NCBI GenBank assembly: GCA_035295985.1
Contig: DATHBT010000339.1
Span: forward strand, 1-8,318
From: JAIVGV01 sp035295985
GTDB lineage: Bacteria > Acidobacteriota > Blastocatellia > Pyrinomonadales > Pyrinomonadaceae
DNA: 8,318 bases
Direction: 5' to 3'
The notes beneath the pieces were generated by a model. The model saw only the letters and a program-made list of their open reading frames with translations. It had not been told where the DNA came from and did not search any database. Position numbers and translations under genes: made by a program. Below are positions 1 through 8,318 of this stretch, one piece after another; position 1 is the first letter of the stretch; each line of letters begins with the position of its first letter.

Positions 1-1
1 G

Positions 2-814
2 TGCTCGGTCGATTGCGTGGAAGGCGGCGAAGGCCAGTTCGTCTCGCTCGCGAGCGAAGAGTTCACGGGCGACATCGCCGGCCTCGAACCCGTCGCGGTG
101 ATCGAACAACTGCCCGAGTGGTTGGAAGACGACTCGCTCGCCGACGCCCTCGAACGCCTGAGCAGTGCTGACGTGGAGGCGCGCGTCGCCGCCGCGCAGC
201 AGCTCTCGCACTTCAGCGTCACGCGCTCGGTCAAGGCGCTCGCCGCGATGGCCGCGGACGACCGCGACGCCCCCGTGCGCGCGGCGGCCGTCACCAGCCT
301 CGGCCACATCGGCCACGAGACGGTCTTCGCGCCCGTCCTCATCGCGATGGCCGACGAGGCGCGCGAAGTCCGCGCCGCCGCCGCCCGCGCCCTCTCCCGC
401 CTCAACTTCGACCGCGCCGACGCCTACGTCCGCGTCCTCGAAACCTCCGACGAGGAGACCCTGCGGCGTCTGTCCGACGCCTGCGTCACGGCGGGCCTCG
501 CTCGCCAGGCACTCCACCGCCTCGCGAGCGACGACCGCCGGCAGGCGTACGAAGCCTTCTCGCTCCTCTCGCTCGTCGCGCGCGGGGGCGGAGTCAGCCT
601 GATTCTGGACGCCGTCGAGTCGCACAAGGACTTGAACGCGCGGATAGCCGCCGCGCGGCTGCTCGCGCTTCAGGGCGAGCAGCACGCGACGGAGCGCCTG
701 CGCCTCGTCGCCTCCAATCCACACACGCCGGAGCGCCTGCGCGCCGCCATCGGCGAGGTCGTCACGCGCGGCGAGCAGCGGACGGCGGAGCGCGCCGGCG
801 CGCTCGGCGAGTGA
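2..814 (+). CDS. HEAT-repeat protein, 3' part (5' end outside window)
   Basis: The frame is open from the first bases, so the gene most likely starts upstream. A GTG at 17 is the first in-frame start-type codon but has no ribosome binding site. Counting from that codon, residues about 44-140 form three Ala/Leu/Arg-rich helical-hairpin repeats of HEAT type, with the pattern D-x-x-x-R-x-A-A-x-x-L. Residues about 145-250 form a further helical module containing AYEAFSLL and AVESH. This module matches the C-terminus of the next gene: 22 of 45 residues are identical across the YEAFSLL-to-GEQ segment by my hand alignment. HEAT repeats are protein-binding scaffolds; no catalytic motif is visible. 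The missing N-terminus may carry the export and membrane parts seen in the neighbour, but that cannot be seen here. The gene ends with TGA at 812-814, 100 bases before the next gene. The HEAT assignment is firm; the role is unknown. Confidence 0.85.
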   Translation, partial: CSVDCVEGGEGQFVSLASEEFTGDIAGLEPVAVIEQLPEWLEDDSLADALERLSSADVEARVAAAQQLSHFSVTRSVKALAAMAADDRDAPVRAAAVTSLGHIGHETVFAPVLIAMADEAREVRAAAARALSRLNFDRADAYVRVLETSDEETLRRLSDACVTAGLARQALHRLASDDRRQAYEAFSLLSLVARGGGVSLILDAVESHKDLNARIAAARLLALQGEQHATERLRLVASNPHTPERLRAAIGEVVTRGEQRTAERAGALGE

Positions 815-828
815 GGGCGATAACGAAG

Positions 829-858
829 GTGACAAGGGGTCTCCGGCTATTGCATAAT
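829..858 (+). promoter_or_regulatory. Putative sigma70-type promoter for the AMIN-HEAT gene
   Basis: GTGACA at 829-834 matches the -35 consensus in five of six bases. CATAAT at 853-858 matches the -10 consensus in five of six bases. The spacer is 18 bases. The -10 region is a rare AT-rich patch in a very GC-rich gap. Transcription would start near 865, giving a leader of about 50 bases before the ATG at 915. No terminator hairpin was seen between the two HEAT genes, so read-through from upstream is also possible. Confidence 0.5.
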
Positions 859-914
859 CCGCGCGTCTGCCCCGATTCGCGCCGTGCCCCGGCCCCTTGC
901 CGTCAACCAAAGCG

Positions 915-3900
915 ATGCTCCAAAAAGTGAATCAGACTTACCCCCCCGAAGCGGCCCGCGTCCATTCCGCGGTTGCGGCCGTAGTCGCCTGCCTGCTCTG
1001 CCTCCTCGCGCCGGCCGCGGCGCAGCAGCCCGACAACTCGAACGCGGGGCGCGAACGCACGAAGCGCGTCACGCCGCTGCGCACGAGCGACACGTCGCAA
1101 GGCTCGCGCGTCACGATCACGTCGGACGGCGAGCTCAACGACTACTCCGCCTACCGCAGCGGCGACCGCTTCATCGTCGTCATCCCGCAGGCCGAAGGCG
1201 GGGGCGGCGGCGCGAAGGGGCGCGGCTTCGAGGGCGCGCAGGTCTCGCGCCGCGGCAAGGATTTGGTTTACACCTTCAAGCTCGAACCGGGCGCGAGCGC
1301 GCGCGTCAACCAGCGCTTCAACCGCCTCGACGTGCAGTTCACAACGCCGCAGACTCCGGCGCAGACCAACGCCAACGCGAGGACAGCGCCGACGCCCGCC
1401 GCGACGCCGCGCGCGACGCGCACCCCGCCTGAGATCGCCGGACTTACGACGCCCACGCCGGCCGCGCAGCCGTCCCCAGGTGCTAGAGTTGTGAGCGAGG
1501 CCGCGCAGCAGACGGCGGCGGCCCAGCAGCCCGCCGCGACGCCCGTCCAGAGCGAAGCCTCGTCCGGCTTCCCCGTCTTCACCGAGACGCCCGCCGCCAC
1601 GCCCACGGCCGAGCCGTCGGTCGCGCCCACGGCCGCCACGGAACAGATCGCGCAGGCGCAGCAGCCGGCCGCCCCGGCAGCGCCGGGCAGCACCGTCGTC
1701 CAGCCGCCGACTGATTCGGTTACGGGCGCGACACTCGGCGCCACGCTCGTCAACAACTGGCCCTGGATTCTCGCCGTGCTGCTCGCGCTCGGCGGCGTCG
1801 GCCTGCTCCTGGCCGGACGCTCCAGCGCCCGCCGCGAGCAGGTGGAACTCCCGCCGCCCGACGCGACGCCGCCGCCTGCGCTCCGCGAGACGAAGGCCGT
1901 GCCCGTCGCACGAGCCACGTCCGCGGCAACCACGGCGGCGAGTACGACGGTCGCGACGCCGCCACCCGCGCCAAGTGCAGCGCCGCCCGCAAAGGCCGCG
2001 ACCGCTGCGCCTGTCGCGGAGCCACGCGGCAAGAAGAAAAAGAAGAAGGGGAAAGCGTCGGCCGGCTCGCAGGCCGCGGCGGCGAAGGCCGAGCAGCCGA
2101 AGCCGTTTGAAACGGAGAAGGCGGCCGGGGACGTTAAGCCTGTCGAGGCGGCGGGGCCTGCCGCGCCCGCGCCGTTTGAAGCGAAGGCCGGCGAGGTTGA
2201 TGCTGCGAAACTGGTCGCGCCTGCCGCGGCGGTCGCGGCGTCGAGCGAGATCGAAGTCGCCCCGGTCGCGGTTGACTCCGAGCGCGTCGGGGCCGAAGTC
2301 AAAAATCTGCTCGCGGGCGAAGCTTACGACGAGTCGGTCGTCGGCGCGTCCGACGCTGCGGCGCGGCAGCTCGTCGCGGCCGAGTTGGCCGCCGCGCTCA
2401 CGGGCCGCAACGCCGAGCGGCAGGAGCGCGCACGCTCGGCCTTCACGCGGCACGGCTACTTCGACGAGGCCGCGCGCGATCTGCAATCGGCCGAAGCTCC
2501 GGGACGCCGCGCCGCCGCCGCGCACGCGCTCTCGCTCGTCGGCGACCGCGCCGCCACCCCGCACCTCGTCGCCGCGCTCGAAGATCCTTCGGCCGACGTG
2601 CGCCGCTCGGCGGTCGAGGCTCTGGCGGAGCTGCGCGACCCGGCCGCAGTCGGCCCGCTCGAAGCCCTGCGCTGGCGCGAGCAATCGCGCCAGGTTCCGC
2701 GCCAGCTCATCATGCAGGCCGTCGAGCTGTGCACGGCCGCGGCGGAGGCGGAAGAGGCCGAGGAGACCGAGACGACGCTCGTCCGCGAAGAGGACGCGCG
2801 GGCGGCCTCGCTTGTCCAGACCGACGCCGAACCCGCCGCGCACGCGGAAGCGGCCGCGCCGGAACTCGCCGCGGCCGAACCGAAGTCTAAAGAGATCGAA
2901 CTCGCTGCCGCACCCGCCGCGATTATCGACGCGGACGCCGCCTCGGAATCCGCCGCGAGCGAGGCCGAGACGTTTGAGACTTCTGAGTCCGAGGGCTTTA
3001 CGGCCTCGGAGTTGGCCGAGGATGAAGTCGCGGGACTTGTGACGGCCGAAGAGCCGTCGGCCGTGCCTTCACCCGAATCTGCCGCGGCGACTGCCGAAGC
3101 GAGCGCCGTCGAAGAGGCGCTTGCGGAGACACCCGCGGAGACATTTGAAGAGAGCGCCGCCGTCGAAGCGGTCGCCGCCGAGAGCCCCGCGGTGGACGCG
3201 GGCGAGAGCGGTGTGGCCGCGGGCGTGGCCGAGTCGGCCGCGTCTGTCGATTACGACGCGGCCGAGTTGCCCGTCTCGGTCGCGGGCGAAGAGACGCCTG
3301 TCGCCGGAGCCGAGCCATCTGCCGCCAGCGAGGCCGTCTATACCTTCGACGAGGCCGAAGCTGCCGCATGGGCCGAGCGCCGCACCGCGCCGGCACGCGG
3401 ACAGGAAGAAGACCTGCTCGCCGAACTCGACGCGCTCAAGCCGGACGGCGCCGAGTCGCGCGCGGCGGGTCAGGCCGACGCTCGACCCGCTTACGTCGCG
3501 CCCGAGTTCGCCCTCAGGGGCGAGGAGTCGGCCGCGGAAGACTGGTCAGAGCCGGAAGTCGATGTTGAGCAGGAAGAGTTAGTGGGAGCGACGCCGGCCG
3601 GCGTCTTCGAGCGGATCGAGCCGGTCGAAGAACCGATCAGCGTCGCGCCCGCAGAGCCTGTCGCAGTCGCCGTCGCCGAACCGTCCGAACCGCACGCACA
3701 GGCGGACGCGGTCAAGTCGCTCGAACTGTTCGAGGGCGCGCCGGCCGCGGCGCAGCCTCCGGCCGACCCGCCCGCGGTCGCGGACACGTCCACCGCCATC
3801 GAGCCTTTCCGCGCCGAGGAGGCGGCGGTCGAAACGCCTGTCGAACCGTGGCCCGCCGAAGAGGTGGGACTCGCGCCCGCGCTCGGAGAGGCTCCCGCGG

Positions 3901-4595
3901 CGCGTGGCCTCGCAGCCGCGACCGACGACTCAGCCACCGGGCTTGACGTGCCGCGGCCCGAAAAGGGCCTCTCCGCCTCCCTCGAAGACGCTTCCGGGAT
4001 TTCGATCATCCCGAAGGCCATCCAGCTCCGCCTGGAGAGCGACGACTCGCACGAGCGGGCCCAGAGCGTGCTCGCCCTCGCGCGCCTCAACACGGACGAG
4101 GCGTTCACGCAGATCTGCGCCGCCTTCGACGACCGCGCCGAGGAGGTGCGAGACGCGGCGGCCCGCGCACTCTACGAGGTCTCCGAGGATCGCGCCGAGT
4201 CGTTCACGCGCGCGTTGCGCGAGGCCTCGCCCGACCGCCGCCGCAACATCGGCGCGGCGCTCGCCTCTTCGGGCTTGGCAGACGACGCCGTCTCGCAGCT
4301 CACGGGCGAGAGCCGCGACCGCACCTACGACGCCTTCTCGCTCCTCTTCCTCATGGCGAAGGCCGGCGAGACCGCGCCGCTCATCCGCGCCATCGAGTCG
4401 CACCCGGACAACGAGGTGCGTTTGGCGGTCGTGAAACTGCTCGCGCTCTCGGGGCAGCAGGAAGTGCTGCCCTCCTTCCGCCGCCTCGCCGTGCGCGGCT
4501 CGCTCCCCACGGACGTTCGCGCCGCCGTCATGGAGGCCATCTACCAGATCAGCAGCAGCGGCGCGGCCAAGACGCCCGCCGCCCCCAACCGGTAA
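915..4595 (+). CDS. Membrane-spanning AMIN-like / acidic linker / HEAT-repeat protein
   Basis: 1226 residues from ATG 915; a TTG at 897 would add six residues, and neither has a clear ribosome binding site. Residues 1-36 are a signal peptide (hydrophobic core 19-32, cleavage likely after APAAA). Residues about 50-145 are a beta-rich domain resembling AMIN, the periplasmic cell-envelope module found in PilQ and AmiC. A Pro/Ala/Thr linker runs to about 280. A single membrane helix spans about 283-301, followed by Arg residues, so the C-terminal part should be cytoplasmic. Six consecutive lysines sit at 373-378. A short HEAT block lies at about 531-585. A disordered, acidic Ala/Glu linker spans about 605-1020. 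The C-terminal HEAT module (1026-1215) is paralogous to the upstream gene's end. A perfect terminator follows 30 bases after the stop. No enzyme motif is visible; a scaffold or envelope hub is inferred by analogy with FimV. The AMIN call is by pattern only. Confidence 0.85.
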   Translation: MLQKVNQTYPPEAARVHSAVAAVVACLLCLLAPAAAQQPDNSNAGRERTKRVTPLRTSDTSQGSRVTITSDGELNDYSAYRSGDRFIVVIPQAEGGGGGAKGRGFEGAQVSRRGKDLVYTFKLEPGASARVNQRFNRLDVQFTTPQTPAQTNANARTAPTPAATPRATRTPPEIAGLTTPTPAAQPSPGARVVSEAAQQTAAAQQPAATPVQSEASSGFPVFTETPAATPTAEPSVAPTAATEQIAQAQQPAAPAAPGSTVVQPPTDSVTGATLGATLVNNWPWILAVLLALGGVGLLLAGRSSARREQVELPPPDATPPPALRETKAVPVARATSAATTAASTTVATPPPAPSAAPPAKAATAAPVAEPRGKKKKKKGKASAGSQAAAAKAEQPKPFETEKAAGDVKPVEAAGPAAPAPFEAKAGEVDAAKLVAPAAAVAASSEIEVAPVAVDSERVGAEVKNLLAGEAYDESVVGASDAAARQLVAAELAAALTGRNAERQERARSAFTRHGYFDEAARDLQSAEAPGRRAAAAHALSLVGDRAATPHLVAALEDPSADVRRSAVEALAELRDPAAVGPLEALRWREQSRQVPRQLIMQAVELCTAAAEAEEAEETETTLVREEDARAASLVQTDAEPAAHAEAAAPELAAAEPKSKEIELAAAPAAIIDADAASESAASEAETFETSESEGFTASELAEDEVAGLVTAEEPSAVPSPESAAATAEASAVEEALAETPAETFEESAAVEAVAAESPAVDAGESGVAAGVAESAASVDYDAAELPVSVAGEETPVAGAEPSAASEAVYTFDEAEAAAWAERRTAPARGQEEDLLAELDALKPDGAESRAAGQADARPAYVAPEFALRGEESAAEDWSEPEVDVEQEELVGATPAGVFERIEPVEEPISVAPAEPVAVAVAEPSEPHAQADAVKSLELFEGAPAAAQPPADPPAVADTSTAIEPFRAEEAAVETPVEPWPAEEVGLAPALGEAPAARGLAAATDDSATGLDVPRPEKGLSASLEDASGISIIPKAIQLRLESDDSHERAQSVLALARLNTDEAFTQICAAFDDRAEEVRDAAARALYEVSEDRAESFTRALREASPDRRRNIGAALASSGLADDAVSQLTGESRDRTYDAFSLLFLMAKAGETAPLIRAIESHPDNEVRLAVVKLLALSGQQEVLPSFRRLAVRGSLPTDVRAAVMEAIYQISSSGAAKTPAAPNR

Positions 4596-4604
4596 CGAAA
4601 GACG

Positions 4605-4625
4605 TAAATCGTCAGTCGTGAATAG
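4605..4625 (-). repeat. Degenerate heptamer repeat, minus orientation
   Basis: Three successive heptads read TAAATCG, TCAGTCG and TGAATAG on the + strand. Their reverse complements (CGATTTA, CGACTGA, CTATTCA) match or approach the CGATTTA/CGATTCA units of the array at 4773-4807. The block starts ten bases after the stop of the upstream gene and abuts the left arm of the terminator hairpin. It may be a decayed, inverted copy of the same repeat family. Confidence 0.5.
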
Positions 4626-4668
4626 AAGCCGGAGGGCCACCGAGACAGAGCGGTGGCCCTCCGGCTTT
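4626..4668 (+). terminator. Rho-independent terminator after the AMIN-HEAT gene
   Basis: The arms at 4626-4642 and 4651-4667 are perfectly complementary over 17 bp, with an eight-base loop (AGACAGAG). The left arm begins AAGCCGGAGGG. The right arm runs into TTT, then AAGATT, so the U-tract is short, but the GC-rich stem is very stable. It lies 30 bases past the TAA of the upstream gene and 147 bases before uvrB. It therefore separates the HEAT genes from uvrB. The perfect symmetry means it could also stop transcription from the other strand. Confidence 0.85.
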
Positions 4669-4772
4669 AAGATTACTCCCCGATCCCTTTGCCCCTCGGC
4701 GCGAGGCCGCTTCCCGGCAGGAGGAAGACTCGCACAAGGGCGAAAAGGAACTGGCGAGGTTTTATCTGTTCG

Positions 4773-4807
4773 CGATTTACGATTCACGATTCACGATTTA
4801 CAATTTG
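4773..4807 (+). repeat. Heptanucleotide tandem repeat (five units) upstream of uvrB
   Basis: Five consecutive heptads read CGATTTA, CGATTCA, CGATTCA, CGATTTA and CAATTTG, with the last one degenerate. The block is AT-rich against its GC-rich surroundings and ends eight bases before the uvrB start codon. Short tandem heptamers of this kind are known between genes in cyanobacteria (STRR sequences) and may occur in other phyla. The function is unknown. Related units in inverted orientation lie at 4605-4625. Confidence 0.8.
4776..4804 (+). promoter_or_regulatory. Possible uvrB promoter inside the heptamer array
   Basis: TACAAT at 4799-4804 matches the -10 consensus in five of six bases. TTTACG at 4776-4781 matches the -35 consensus in four of six, with a 17-base spacer. 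Both elements fall within the heptamer repeat. Transcription would begin near 4811, leaving only about four bases before the ATG at 4815. That fits the absence of a ribosome binding site there. I saw no obvious LexA-type palindrome, but the operator of this lineage is not known to me. This is a weak, pattern-based call. Confidence 0.35.
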
Positions 4808-4814
4808 CGCCAGT

Positions 4815-6803
<1,989 letters not shown>

Positions 6804-6862
6804 CCGCGTCTCGTCACCCGGTAGCGGAGCTGGCTTAGAGAGCCCTTGTTTTCAAAGACGGC

Positions 6863-6869
6863 GGAGGTG
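6863..6869 (+). promoter_or_regulatory. Strong ribosome binding site for the SH3-like gene
   Basis: GGAGGTG lies eight bases upstream of the ATG at 6878 and fixes that start. It is the only strong Shine-Dalgarno sequence before a gene in this window; the starts at 915, 4815 and 7528 lack one. Confidence 0.8.
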
Positions 6870-6877
6870 CGAAAGCT

Positions 6878-7531
6878 ATGCTGCGATCCCTTACCGCGTG
6901 CGCTTGCCTGTTGCTCCTGTCGTTGACCGCGAATCTCTCTGCGCAGCAGCCGCACCGCGGCCGCGTATACGTGGATCGCGGGGTTTGCGGTGACGGGTGG
7001 TTGGCATGCGGGCGGCATCCGTGGAAGCCGCACGCCAAGACCATACTCCGAGCGCGGCCCAATGTGGCCGGTCGCAAGGTGGGCGAAGTCCAAGCCGGGG
7101 GGCCGTGCGTCCTGGCGCTGACAGGCGAGGTTCACGTCCGCGTCCCCGGCGAATTCGTGATGGTGAGGCCGCACGAAGGCTACCGGCCCGGCGACGTGCT
7201 CGCCCTCTACACCTACCACGGCGAGAGTGTTTACAAGGTGCGGCACCGCGGCCGGTGGATCGCCGAGGTGGCGCTGCCCGGCAGCCCGACGCACAGCGTC
7301 AATCGCGTGCCCTCTTCGCGGCAGGAGTGCGAGGCCACCCCCCGGTGCTGGGGATACTTCAAGCGCGAGCCGGATTCGGAGACGTGGATTAAAGTGCGAA
7401 CCCCAGACGGACTGGTCGGCTGGACGAACCAGCCCGAAAACTTCAGCCAGCCACACTGGCAGTCTGCCGAAGACTGCCGGGAGCTAAACGAGGAGCTGCG
7501 CCAGCGGCGGCAGCGCCGCCGATCTCGATGA
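6878..7531 (+). CDS. Secreted Cys-containing protein with split SH3-like halves
   Basis: 217 residues, with a signal peptide (hydrophobic core 8-20, cleavage likely after Ala22), so the mature protein is exported. Six cysteines remain after cleavage (37, 44, 77, 151, 157, 200), enough for three disulfides. Residues about 54-75 (ILRARPNVAGRKVGEVQAG) look like the start of a bacterial SH3 domain. Residues about 169-184 (TWIKVRTPDGLVGW) look like its end. Roughly 90 residues of unrecognised sequence lie between, including PGDVLALYTYHG at 104-115. The C-terminal tail is Arg-rich. Bacterial SH3 domains often bind cell-wall peptides, but the split makes this uncertain. The gene begins 74 bases after uvrB, with no convincing terminator or promoter in the gap, and its stop overlaps the next start as ATGA. 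The gene call is firm; I do not recognise the family. Confidence 0.85.
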   Translation: MLRSLTACACLLLLSLTANLSAQQPHRGRVYVDRGVCGDGWLACGRHPWKPHAKTILRARPNVAGRKVGEVQAGGPCVLALTGEVHVRVPGEFVMVRPHEGYRPGDVLALYTYHGESVYKVRHRGRWIAEVALPGSPTHSVNRVPSSRQECEATPRCWGYFKREPDSETWIKVRTPDGLVGWTNQPENFSQPHWQSAEDCRELNEELRQRRQRRRSR

Positions 7532-8318
7532 CGACGAGCACCGACGAAGTCCGGTCGTACCTCTCCGACGCGAGCAACCTCGCGGGCGGGCGCGCGGAGC
7601 GCGTCGTATTCCCGGAGACGGCCCAAGAGGTCGCGGAGGTTCTTGCCGCGGCGACGCGCGACCGCGTGCCCGTCACGGTGTCAGGCGCGGGCACGGGCAT
7701 CGTCGGCGGGCGTGTGCCGTTCGGCGGCATCGTTCTGGCGACGGACAGGTTGAACAGGATCGTAGAGATAGTTAAAGGCGAACGGGGCGGCGGGCGTGCG
7801 ACGGTCGAAGCCGGCGTGACGCTCGCGGACTTTCGTCGCGCGGTCGAATCGCGCGGCCTGCTCTACCCGCCAGACCCGACCGAGTTGAGCTGCTACGTGG
7901 GCGGCACGGTGGCGACGAACGCCTCGGGCGCGCGCACCTTCAAGTACGGCCCGACCCGTGCTTACGTCCGCCGCCTCAAACTCGCGCTCGCGACGGGCGA
8001 CATCGTTCATCTGCGCCGCGGCGAGGCGCGCGCGGATGGGCAAGGGAACTTAAGGCTCCCGCTGGCGGACGGGCGCGGGATTAATCTGAAACTGCCGACC
8101 TACCGGATGCCGCAAACGCGCAAGCACGCGGCCGGCTACTTCATCGAGCCGCGGGTGGACGCCGTCGATCTCTTCGTCGGGAGCGAGGGCACGCTCGGCG
8201 TCGTCTGCGAGGTCGAGGCCGCCCTGCTCCCGAAGCCGGAGAACTTTCTGGCCGGCGTCGTCTTCTTCGACGCGGAGGAGAATCTGCTCGCCTTCGTGCG
8301 CTCGGCCCGCGACGCCTC
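7528..8318 (+). CDS. FAD-binding oxidase, GlcD / D-lactate dehydrogenase type (3' end outside window)
   Basis: The frame from ATG 7528 is open to the window end, giving 263 residues of the N-terminal FAD-binding (PCMH / FAD_binding_4) domain of the vanillyl-alcohol-oxidase superfamily. The FAD pyrophosphate loop SGAGTGIVGGRVP lies at 52-64. PPDPTE follows at 114-119, GGTVATNASG at 125-134, YG at 141-142 and VGSEGTLGV at 217-225. These are hallmarks of flavoenzymes oxidising 2-hydroxy acids such as glycolate or D-lactate. The substrate-binding half and any C-terminal iron-sulfur module lie beyond the window, so the substrate cannot be named. The start overlaps the previous stop (ATGA, 7528-7531), and no ribosome binding site is visible, which suggests translational coupling. 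No signal peptide is present, so a cytoplasmic or membrane-face location is likely. Confidence 0.92.
   Translation, partial: MTTSTDEVRSYLSDASNLAGGRAERVVFPETAQEVAEVLAAATRDRVPVTVSGAGTGIVGGRVPFGGIVLATDRLNRIVEIVKGERGGGRATVEAGVTLADFRRAVESRGLLYPPDPTELSCYVGGTVATNASGARTFKYGPTRAYVRRLKLALATGDIVHLRRGEARADGQGNLRLPLADGRGINLKLPTYRMPQTRKHAAGYFIEPRVDAVDLFVGSEGTLGVVCEVEAALLPKPENFLAGVVFFDAEENLLAFVRSARDA

Noticed and set aside
984..995. Lipobox-like V-V-A-C inside the signal peptide of the AMIN-HEAT protein
   Set aside because: The cysteine (residue 26) is in the middle of the hydrophobic core, with more hydrophobic residues after it; APAAA-QQ is a better signal peptidase I site.
903..2843. Long minus-strand open frame (646 codons) opposite the AMIN-HEAT gene
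   Set aside because: It is Arg/Gly-rich shadow sequence caused by high GC, has no recognisable domain, and lies opposite a protein with clear signal peptide, membrane helix and HEAT repeats.
3930..4787. Minus-strand open frame running through the terminator and intergenic gap
   Set aside because: It overlaps the conserved HEAT module in antisense and crosses a strong terminator hairpin; the composition is typical of a GC shadow.
4689..4814. N-terminal extension of UvrB from a TTG start
   Set aside because: The normal UvrB N-terminus begins at ATG 4815, and the extension translates the repeat array and non-conserved sequence.
6833..6854. Possible small terminator or tRNA-like element after uvrB
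   Set aside because: Only a 4-bp stem (GGCT/AGCC) before TTGTTTT is present, too weak for a terminator, and no cloverleaf can be formed.

Overview
The window is very GC-rich (well above 60% by eye), and every gene I can support lies on the + strand. The best guess for the source is an acidobacterium-like lineage. This rests on the run of HEAT-repeat proteins, an AMIN-like exported protein, Pro/Ala/Thr and Ala/Glu-rich linkers, and short heptamer repeats between genes. It is an inference, since no taxonomic marker other than uvrB is present.

Layout. (1) Positions 2-814: the 3' part of a HEAT-repeat protein gene whose 5' end lies outside the window. (2) Positions 815-914: a gap with a good sigma70-like promoter. 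(3) Positions 915-4595: a 1226-residue mosaic protein. In order it has a signal peptide, an AMIN-like beta domain, a Pro/Ala/Thr linker, one membrane helix, a Lys-rich patch, a short HEAT block, a long acidic Ala/Glu linker of about 400 residues and a C-terminal HEAT module. That C-terminal module is clearly paralogous to the end of the first protein. (4) Positions 4596-4814: a gap with degenerate heptamer repeats in one orientation, a perfect 17-bp terminator hairpin, and a cleaner heptamer array in the opposite orientation ending eight bases before the next start codon. (5) Positions 4815-6803: uvrB, complete and conventional. (6) Positions 6878-7531: a small secreted, cysteine-containing protein whose two ends resemble a bacterial SH3 domain split by an insertion. 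(7) From 7528 to the window end: the N-terminal 263 residues of a GlcD/D-lactate-dehydrogenase-type FAD oxidase, overlapping the previous gene by ATGA.

How the genes work together. The two HEAT genes form a paralogous pair and probably a functional unit, separated from uvrB by the terminator. uvrB is the damage-recognition subunit of nucleotide excision repair; no other repair gene is in the window. The SH3-like gene and the FAD oxidase gene are translationally coupled and may be read from the uvrB transcript, since the 74-base gap shows no convincing promoter or terminator.

The most interesting item is the large AMIN-TM-acidic-HEAT protein. Its layout parallels that of FimV/TspA polar hub proteins (LysM, one membrane helix, acidic linker, TPR) but uses different modules at both ends. 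I did not find a CRISPR array, transposon, tRNA or phage feature.
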